A stretch of 64,000 bases of DNA, from the NCBI RefSeq assembly GCF_027579695.1, contig NC_083587.1, forward strand, positions 48,753,521-48,817,520, given 5' to 3'. Source of the DNA: Neoarius graeffei. Taxonomy: Eukaryota > Chordata > Actinopteri > Siluriformes > Ariidae. Numbering within the stretch: the stretch's first letter is position 1; each line of letters begins with the position of its first letter. The notes under the pieces are model-generated. The model saw only the letters and a list, made by a program, of their open reading frames with translations, was not told the DNA's origin and did no database searches. This document shows positions 55,921 through 64,000 of this stretch, in pieces. Both the position numbers and the translations under genes were made by a program.

Positions 55921-57085
55921 ATTAGATTAGATTAGATTAGATTAGATTAGATTAGATTAGATTAGGGGGCGGCACGGTGGTGTAGTGGTTAGCGCTGTCG
56001 CCTCACAGCAAGAAGGTCCTGGGTTCGAGCCCCGTGGCCGGCGAGGGCCTTTCTGTGTGGAGTTTGCATGTTCTCCCCGTGTCCGTGTGGGTTTCCTCCG
56101 GGTGCTCCGGTTTCCCCCACAGTCCAAAGACATGCAGGTTAGGTTAACTGGTGGCTCTAAATTGAGCGTAGGTGTGAATGTGAGTGTGAATGGTTGTCTG
56201 TGTCTATGTGTCAGCCCTGTGATGACCTGGCGACTTGTCCAGGGTGTACCCCGCCTTTCGCCCGTAGTCAGCTGGGATAGGCTCCAGCTTGCCTGCGACC
56301 CTGTAGAAGGATAAAGCAGCTAGAGATGATGAGATGAGATTAGATTAGATTAGATTAGAACTTTATCGATCCCTTCGGGAGGGTTCCCTCAGGGAAATTA
56401 AGATTCCAGCAGCATCATTACAGGATAAACAGAGAATAGAAAATAGAGAAAAAACTTCTAGATAAATTAAATTAAGTATTTACATATATACAAATATAAA
56501 AAGAATAAGATATGAGGAAGTGGGGGGGAAGGGGAGGCGCAGGAGAGATATTGCACTTTTATATTGCACATTGTCCAGTATTGCTTATTGTTAGGCTAGG
56601 CTACTGTTCCTTCCCATCCTCTGTCCTCCTGTTACCCCTCCTCCCCCCCCAGAGAGGAGTTGTACAGTCTGATGGTGTGAGGGACAAAGGAGTTTTTAAG
56701 TCTGTTAGTCCTGCACTTGGGAAGGAGCGTTCTGCCACTGAACAGGCTCCTCTGGTTGCTGATGACGGTGTGCAGAGGGTGACTGGCATCATCCATGATG
56801 ATGTTCAGTAGTATGTCCATAGACCTCTTCTCTGCCACCGTCACCAGAGAGTCCAACTTCATGCCGACCACAGAGCCGGCCCACCTGATCAGTTTGTCCA
56901 GCCTGGATGTGTCCTTCTTGGATGTGCTGCCCCCCCAGCACACCATGGTGTAAAACAGGACACTGGCGACCACAGACTGATAGAACATCCCCAGGAGTTT
57001 CCTGCAGATGTTAAAGGACCGCAGCCTCCTAAGGAGGAAGTATAGCCTGCTCTGTCCCTTCCTGTATAAGAGTTGCTTTTTATGA
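55921..57085 (-). mobile_element. LINE 3' end with (TTAGA)n tail
   Basis: The minus strand at 56988-56632 reads MFYQSVVASVLFYTMVCWGG, then KLIRWAGSVVGMKLDSLVTV and HPLHTVISNQRSLFSGRTLL and NRLKNSFVPHTIRLYNSSLG, the C-terminal region of a fish LINE ORF2 beyond RT. Its 3' end CCCTCCCGAAGGGATCGATA is followed by a (TCTAA)n tail (complement at 56336-56358 and 55921-55965), which is split by a SINE. Confidence 0.8.
55967..56337 (+). mobile_element. SINE, tail type 1, inside the LINE tail
   Basis: Plus-strand full copy, flanked on both sides by GATTA/TTAGA repeats, so it inserted in the microsatellite-like tail of the LINE. Confidence 0.88.
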
Positions 57086-57129
57086 CGTTAAGGATTTGAA
57101 TAATTGCGCATCAACTTGGGTAAGACTTA

Positions 57130-57906
57130 GGCCGAATCCCATTTCACCCCTTGGACCAACCCCTTGGCCCTTCCCCTCCATTTTGCGCGTTCACGTGAAG
57201 GGGTAGGGGTATCCCAATCCCAGTTAACGCGGAGGGGTAGGGGAAGGGGTAGGGCTTCTGTACCCCTCCAAACGGAGATTTTCCTGGAGCAGACTCCGAA
57301 CGAAGGGGTTTGAGTGATTTCCCACAATGCCATGCGGATTTCAGCGAGATTTCATGCGGATTTCAGAAAGATGGCGGTTCCCGCAGCGAAAGATTGTCAT
57401 AAATGTATTTTCTCCATTATTTACGTGTTTTAAGTTGTTATCCAGAGGAAACACGCCGCTTGATTCGCTTTCGAGCTGAGAATGAGCAGCGATTTCTGAA
57501 ATCCAAGCTGCTGCTAAAAAGCTTTGGGAGTGAGTTTCGGTTGCTTGACTGCGTACGTTTTGTTCTGTTATTCTCGCTTTTATTGTTTACATGAGTGTTC
57601 TGACACCTCATTCTGTCGGATGTGGTGCACGAAGCGCCAAAGATATCCCATTCAGTGGTGTTAGTTAACAAATCACACCCTGCCAGCAGAGATTTCTGGT
57701 TCTGGCTCTGACTGTAGCGGCTGGTCGCAGCCAATGACGCATTTGGTCGCGTTTTGCTAACGTAAACGCTGACGGAGGTACGCGATGACGTATGCGATCG
57801 TTGAAGGGCTATCCCAATACGTAATGGTTGAATTTCAAGCCCTATCCCTTGTAGCTCAGTTTCAAGGGGAAGGGGGAGGGGTAGAAATTAGAATTGGGAT
57901 TGGGCC
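57130..57906. mobile_element. Harbinger-type MITE
   Basis: TTA on both sides (57127-57129, 57907-57909). Ends GGCCGAATCCCATTTCACCC and complement GGCCCAATCCCAATTCTAAT. AAGGGGTAGGGG words occur in both arms. A small frame at 57371 (ATGGCGGTTCC) may be a transposase leader; not secured. Confidence 0.8.
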
Positions 57907-59140
57907 TTAAACAAAACCCAAAATAAAGTCAGTCTGGGCAACCTTTACACTACTACCATTTAAAATGCACTCTGTAAAAGTGTCTCCATTCGAAATGTTG
58001 GCAGTTTGTTTGTGGTGATTGTGCTGTTGCCCTGCTTCTTGATCTCTCCAGTCTAGCCCTCAAATATTCAAACCTCAGCCTACTGCTGTGACGTCTAACC
58101 ACAGCAAAATAATGCGCGTCAATGATCGGACTGGATTTTTAATGAGCCGCACACATCAGTCTCTCCGCACCCTAACAGATATGCGTGCACACACGTTCAT
58201 GTGCCTCAAGATTTTGGTCAACACAACGAGAGTGTAAACTGTGGACAGCTAAAATGATTTCACCAAATTCTTTCGCACAGTATTCAAATTACATGGGTTA
58301 GATAAAATAATGGAAAAATAACAAGAATACCAGATACAGGACCTAAATGTCAATTAAGTGTATGAGTTGTTTATTTTATTGTTAACGGTAGACTGTCTGC
58401 TCTAAAAAAATTCTTTTATAGTGTTGGTTTTGAGACATTTATAAATGACTCTTGAGAACAAGAATGGCTCGTAAAGTGATCAAATTGCAGTTAGAGGGAT
58501 AAAAGTGAACCTGTATTGCATTTCACCGATGGAAAGCGTTTTGGAAGGATTGGCAAATCTATAATAAATAATCTCCATGTCTGTCTGTCTAGCAAAGTTG
58601 CTTCAGTGAAAGAAATGGCTACTGGAATCACTGACAAACTAGGTCTAGGATTTAAAAATGTGGCAGATCACAGAATCCAGGGACACATGTCTGCCCGGGG
58701 GCATTTTGAGGTATTGACAGATTCAGAAAGTACAGTTTCTAAGCTTTCCAATGATGCCTTCCATGTGGAGATCTGACAATATTTGAAGAATGTGTGGCCT
58801 TTTGAAAGTGTATACTTCTTAAAACAGAAAAGGGAGAAAATCGCCCTCAAAGTTTTCCATCTCAGCTACTCTGGGTGCAGGGCGGGCACATAATGCTGCT
58901 CATTTGCATGACATTAAGGAAAGCCCTACCCCCTACTAGCTAGCACGATGCTACTTTCATATAAACAAAGATCACCACGTCAATTTTCCTTCTATGCAAA
59001 GTATGCCCAACACAATTATGAAGTACAAAAATAAGTCCTAAAGTATACTTTAACGTTTTGTGGTTGAAAAATTACGCACACCGTAAGAAAGAAAGATAGC
59101 ACGATGATGACACAACTAACACAACACTAGTTTCATGTAA
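57907..59140. other. Intron 9 stretch, no gene seen
   Basis: A frame of 86 codons at 58516-58776 has no recognised features. GCTCATTTGCATGACATTAA (58898) and neighbours look like part of an unplaced repeat. Confidence 0.45.
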
Positions 59141-59445
59141 AGCCTCGGTCACAACCGGCCGTACCGTGCTCCTACAGCCGGTCTACACGCAAAAAACGCA
59201 CGAGAGCGCGCATGAAACGCACGAGAGCGCACGTGTGACTTGCTGATTTTCGAGCCGCAGACCGGCCGCAGAGGTTCTTTGTCATGTCAAACAAACTCTA
59301 CGGGCGCTTACGTTTTTTTCAGGTTGCAAGACAAACTTGCGGCCAACGCGCGTCTTTCTCCGTGAACAAAAAAACACCGCAGCGATTTGGGAAACGCCAA
59401 AAATCATACGGCCAAAAAATCGTACGTCCAGTTGTGACCTAGGCT
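59141..59445. mobile_element. Short Harbinger-type MITE
   Basis: TAA on both sides (59138-59140, 59446-59448). Ends AGCCTCGGTCACAAC and complement AGCCTAGGTCACAAC. 305 bp, GC-rich, no coding trace. Confidence 0.7.
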
Positions 59446-60535
59446 TAACCAAACCACAACACTCTCCGTTACATGCAAAAATAACCACACAGCCTTAGAT
59501 TAATAAACTTACCCCATCAGAAAGAGAAACGGCGCCTTGCACACACCAATGCCTCCGATGGAATGTAATCCTAGAATGGTCCGTGTATCATCCGATCATT
59601 CAAGTATTCCATTCAATCTGGAAAACGAGGTTGCGGTTTATTTTTTTTGCTAGAAATGGTGATCTCCGATGTAAATACCGTGTGTCTGTTTGCTTCGTGG
59701 TGTGTCAGGTCCTCTGCACGCTGTTTAGTAACTCATTCCATAGTGAAATCACACGCCTGTATGCAGTTAAGTAGCCATGTGCTCAGCCCGGATCATACAG
59801 CTGATTCGCGGAAAAAAAACAACAACAAAAGACTTAAATCATCATGTGAATGGCCCATATGGTAATTTACCCACACCCCCCAGCAGGCTACAGTCCTGAC
59901 AAAAACGAGACAATTTGCAACAAAAAATGTATGCTTTTCCAACAAAACAATCTATTATCTGAAATACTGATTGCATTCTTCAAGATCTCAACTTGCACAT
60001 GATGGAAAAAAACAAAAATTACAAATTTTGAAAAAAAAATGCTTCTTTTGCGATTATCTCGGATTCGTTTCGGCCGACGTGTGTCCCTGGATTCGGTGAG
60101 GGGTCACAAATGTGTTGGCTTGGTGGATTTGTGCTACTGATCCAGGAAGTTCAAATCCAAACACCACCAAGTTGCCCCTGCTGGGTCCTTGAACAAGGCC
60201 TTTAAAACTCAAATGCACGAGTCAAAATTGGAGCTGTCGTAGTTAAGAAGGTGAAGACAATATTGTAAAGATTTTTTTTTTAATTCCTTGAATGTTACTA
60301 ATTCCACATAATTCCCAACATGAGTAATCACAGAGCCCCATACTTGTAGAAATGCACTGACCTGATTTTTAATAACTTGACTGTACGACGAACGTGTACC
60401 ACCACAGGGAACCCCAACCATAAGTGCAAGGCAACATGACTCATAAACACTTGGCTATCGGACGCCGAAATTTGGATCTTTATTTACACAGGAGAGGTGT
60501 GTTTCTATCCAGCATTTATTTTTAATTTGCTTTTT
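59446..60535. other. Intron 9 stretch, no gene seen
   Basis: AT-rich, with no clear repeat or frame. Confidence 0.45.
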
Positions 60536-61037
60536 ATCCCCCGCTGGCCGGGGGGGTTAATGTCGTGGCGATTTCCGTCCGTCTTGGGAAGGGCGCTCAC
60601 CTTCTGAAATCAACTCCTCTCACAATTTTTGGAGGAATTTCACAAAACTTGGCAGGATTCTTTGTTATATGTCGGTAATATGCATATTGTAATTTTGTTA
60701 AATTTGGTCACATTTTTACCAAAGTTACAGTCCTTGATTAACAAAATTATACTTTGACAATTTCATGAGTGTGTTTTCCTTCTGAAATCAACTCCTCTCA
60801 CAATTTGTGGAGGAATTTCACCAAACTTGGCAAAATGCATTGTGTTATGTCGGTAATACGCATATTGTAATTTTGTTCATTTCGGTCATATTTTACCAGA
60901 GTTACAGCCCTTGATTAACAACCTTGTACTTTCATGAAGGTGTGCTCGCCTTCTGACATCAACTCCTCTCACAATTTTTGGACAAATTTCTCGAAGCTTG
61001 GCAAAAGCCCTTGTTATATGACGGTAATACGCATATT
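60536..61037. repeat. 177-bp tandem repeat array, left part
   Basis: After a leader TTTATCCCCCGCTGGCCGGG (60533) come three units starting CTTCTGAAATCAACTCCTCT at 60602, 60779 and 60951. Units share CACAATTTNTGGAGGAATTT, AACTTGGCA and CGGTAATACGCATATTGTAA. Confidence 0.85.
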
Positions 61038-62132
61038 AGTGGGGCAGCATAGCTAACCTATTGTGCATTTTGTGATACAAGCACCAAATTTGGCACAAAT
61101 GTACATTGACATATGGCGAACATTTTCAGATATTGAGCCACTCGGAATTCTCTCTTCATGTCCGTCATATTGGAATTCAAAATGGCCGCCATTTGAAATC
61201 TACATTTGCGCTTATCTGACCGAAACTTCACTTCCCTGTTGTTTCCATTCTGTGGACTGTTACATGAAGAATAGATATTTTTATATTCCAATTAAATTTA
61301 AGGTAATACTAGCACTGTGTTTGCCATCCAGACTGGTCCTATTGCAAGAGGATAGTGATGACCACATCAGTGGATTTTATACTTTTCCTCATTAAATAAT
61401 ATTTGGTGCAGGTGATGACCTAATCAATACCTCATTAAGTAAAATGAGATGTGTTGGAATCCCAGCACAGACACTGGAATGAAATGGCTGCCGTACACAG
61501 AGATGCTGATTTAAGAAAATATTTAAGTGGTCTCTTATTTCTTTTTTTTTTCCAGAGCTGTATGTCATGTCTCTACACAAAATAGCCCATATTATTGAGA
61601 AATGGATTGATCAGTATAGTTTGCAAAATTATTTACAAATAAAAAAAATTAATTTGTCAACTATTCACCCTCCATTGGTGTAAAACCCCTAAATTAGTTA
61701 TGGTTAAATCAGCTGAAAGTTTCCAGAAACTATGAGGTGATTTCCATTCTAAAGACAGTGATTTGATTGTAGAAAGCTCCAGGGTTTATTAGAGAGCATA
61801 CTTAAGCAAACAGCATCATGAAAACCAATAACCTATGAAAACACATGCAGGACAAGGTTCTGAAAAAGTGTCAATTAGGGTTTGGTTATTAAAAAAATAT
61901 CCCAAACTTGGAGCACCCACAGAGCAATATTAAATCCATCATTTTAAAAAAAGGAAAGAATTTGGTACAATCATGAGGAAGTCATCCACCAAAAGTCAGT
62001 GACTGAGTAAGTAACCAAGAGGCAGAGGACGGGATAGATGCTCATTCTTGTTCATCAGCATTATCTAGTTGTTCCAGTTAAACTTTCAGGAACACACACC
62101 TTCTCCTGCTTGACAATGCAGTCACCTTCACC

Positions 62133-62514
62133 CTTCCATCCATCCATCCATTATCTGTAGCCACTTATCCTCTCCAACAGGGTCACAGGCAAGCTAGAGC
62201 CTATCCCAGCTGACTACGGGCGAAAGGCGGGGTACACCCTGGACAAGTTGCCAGGTCATCACAGGGCTGACACATAGACACAGACAACCATTCACACTCA
62301 CATTCACACCTACGGTCAATTTAGAGTCACCAGTTAACCTAACCTGCATGTCTTTGGACTGTGGGGGAAACTGGAGCACCCGGAGGAAACCCATGTAGAC
62401 ATGAGGAGAACATGCAAACTCCACACAGAAAGGCCCTCGTCGGCCGCTGGGCTCGAACCCAGGACCTTCTTGCTGTGAGGCGACAGTGCTAACCACTACA
62501 CCACCGTGCTGCCC
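62133..62514 (-). mobile_element. SINE, tail type 1
   Basis: Minus-strand full copy with target duplication GTCACCTTCACC (62121-62132, 62515-62526); (CATC)n at its 3' end. Confidence 0.9.
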
Positions 62515-62799
62515 GTCACCTTCACCTACTTTAGGATAATTAGCCTATTGCTTAACTGTTGGAACTCCTTCGGGTTCCATATCAAACCTAGAACAACACA
62601 GAATCTAATCAATAACTCAAACTTGTCAAAACAATTTTTACTTCACAGACTTTGAGTAAAATGTTGTCTTGTCAAAAATACATGATGATGAATATTCATC
62701 TCTCATGAATTAAGTGGAGTACTGTAATAAAGTATGTCATTTTGAAAAATGGATACCAGCAAATATTGTCATGTACTATAAAAATATTTGACCCAGAGG

Positions 62800-63215
62800 T
62801 AATCGCACATGTAGAATTCAAGTGGCGGCCATTTTGAAATCCAATATGTTGGCTAATTTATAAAGATACGCAATGCAGATTGTAACCATCGGATTCCTTT
62901 CCTCCCAAAACATACATTTGGACACCAGAATCGAGTCAATAGCAGCATTAGACCCAAAGATAATTGAAAATGTAGATTTCAAACAACGGCCATTTTGAAA
63001 TCCAATATGGCGGCTCATTGGTACAAAATATGCGATGCAGATTGTTACCATTGGATTCCTTGCCCCCCAAAACATACATTTAGACACCAGAATCGAGTCA
63101 ATAGCAGCATTAGACCCAAAGATAATCGAAAATGTAGATTTCAAATGGCGGCCATTTTGAATTCCAATATGGCGGACATGAAGGGAGAATTCCGAGTGGC
63201 TCAATATCTGAAAAT
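62800..63215. repeat. 162-bp tandem repeat with ATGGCGGCC motifs
   Basis: Two and a half units (62808, 62963, 63122) share GATAATNGAAAATGTAGATT, GGCGGCCATTTTGAA, CCAATATGG and CGAGTCAATAGCAGCATTAG. The last half-unit runs into the right arm of the element. The unit is a multiple of three, so the minus strand stays open for 137 codons; this is not a protein I recognise. Confidence 0.8.
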
Positions 63216-63314
63216 GTTCGCCATATATCAATGTACATTTGTGCCAAATTTGATGCTTGTATCACAAAATACACAATCCTTTTGAATATTCGAGCTAAAC
63301 CGCCCCACTATATT

Positions 63315-63900
63315 GCAGTTTAATTTCGTTTGTGAAAATTTTTAGAGTTTCGACCCTTGATGTGCTTTGACAATTTCATGAGGGTGTACGCTCTTCTGAA
63401 ATCAACTCCTCTCACAATTTGTGGAGGAATTTCACCAAACTTGGCAAAAGGCTTTGTTGTATGCCAGTTATACACATATTGAAATTTCGTTTAATTTGCG
63501 TAAATTTTACCAGAGTTATGCCCTTGATTGTTAACAAACTCATACTTTGGCAATTTCATCAAGGTGTGCTTGCTTTCTGAAATCAACTTCCCTCACGATT
63601 TTTATCCCCCGCTAGCCGAAAGGCCTGAAGGGGGATTATGTCGTAGCGATGTCTGTCTGTCCGTGGCGTCCCGAGAAGGGTACTCACCTTCTGAAATCAA
63701 CTCCTCTCTACAATTTTTGGATGAATTTCACAAAACTTGGCAGGATTCTTTGTTATACGTCGGTAATACGCAAATTGTAATTTCGTTAATTTCGGTCACA
63801 TTTTACCTGAGTTACAGCCCTTGATTAACAAAATTATAATTTGACAATTTCATGAGTATGTTTTCCTTCTGAAATCAACTCCTCTTGAGGAGTTTCCTGA
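63315..63900. repeat. 177-bp tandem repeat array, right part
   Basis: Units at 63393, 63576, 63689 and 63868, with a second leader TTTATCCCCCGCTAGCCGAA at 63601. The right part continues the phase of the left part once the inserted element is removed, then restarts at the leader. Confidence 0.85.
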
Positions 63901-64000
63901 GCGGTGAAACGTTTTCAAGAATTTCAAGCAAGTCCGGTTGCCTTCTTTAGCACCTACGGTTTATTATGACCTGGATGACTGAGAACCTTCACAGACACTA

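Larger units (their letters stand above)
61038..63309. mobile_element. Unclassified inverted-repeat element inside the 177-bp array
   Basis: Ends AGTGGGGCAGCATAGCT and complement AGTGGGGCGGTTTAGCT, with arms of about 165 bp. The array sequence ATATT is duplicated at both borders (61033-61037, 63310-63314) and the empty array site is GCATATTGTAA. It holds a 162-bp tandem repeat and a SINE. No transposase frame. Confidence 0.65.

Noticed and set aside
58516..58776. mindy3 exon 10 or other exon
   Set aside because: The translation has no similarity to the expected MINDY3 segment and lacks proper splice borders.
61550..61620. mindy3 exon after a T-rich CCAG acceptor
   Set aside because: The following codons (LYVMSLHKIAHIIEKW) do not match MINDY3, and no donor keeps the needed phase.

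Overview
This window looks like a piece of a teleost fish genome. It carries part of one vertebrate-type gene with GT-AG introns, set in a dense bed of fish-type repeats: Tc1 transposons, hAT and Harbinger non-autonomous elements, LINE fragments and tRNA-derived SINEs. The repeat repertoire would suit an otophysan such as a catfish, but I cannot fix the species.

The only host gene I can support is mindy3 (FAM188A), a lysine-48-specific deubiquitinase of the MINDY family, on the + strand. Exons 1-9 lie at 10078-10174, 17691-17770, 35133-35193, 41109-41300, 44242-44293, 49772-49886, 50041-50114, 52202-52281 and 54236-54306. All eight junctions keep frame and give 274 codons. The catalytic cysteine is in exon 2. 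The exons with the catalytic histidine and the C-terminal half must lie beyond base 64000. A CpG-rich, TATA-less segment with CCAAT and CRE-like motifs (about 9250-10077) is the likely promoter.

Region by region. 1-9235: intergenic DNA made almost wholly of repeats, including a SINE split by a hAT element that itself took two SINEs (3182-5193), and a five-level nest just upstream of the promoter (5826-9235) with a RecQ-helicase-like remnant. 10175-17690 (intron 1): one broken Tc1 relic (about 10280-17515) opened by many later insertions. 17771-35132 (intron 2): hAT inside hAT (18346-20327), a TTAA-flanked Kolobok-type element with a THAP remnant (22672-23623), a nearly complete but decayed LINE (23728-26930), a SINE/MITE/hAT nest (27528-29650) and a Tc1 inside a Tc1 (31689-34816). 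35194-41108 (intron 3): a Tc1-linked MITE, and a Tc1 with a nearly intact transposase frame (37622-40493) interrupted by a composite block that matches part of intron 1. 41301-54235: a Tc1/IS630-type relic with two SINEs, paired THAP elements, a 724-bp palindrome with TTAA ends and an LTR-like fragment. 54307-64000 (start of intron 9): SINEs, a LINE 3' end, Harbinger MITEs and 177-bp and 162-bp tandem repeats around a 2.3-kb inverted-repeat element.

The genes do not form an operon or pathway: one housekeeping-type gene is being expanded by transposons, and the coding exons themselves are untouched. The main interest lies in the readable insertion order, in small coding remnants (MADF, THAP, RecQ, DDE) kept inside non-autonomous elements, in an apparent capture or copying of intron-1 DNA into intron 3, and in a (CT)n microsatellite that serves as the polypyrimidine tract of exon 8. 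Boundaries and target-site duplications were read by eye; superfamily names are inferred from these and from motifs.
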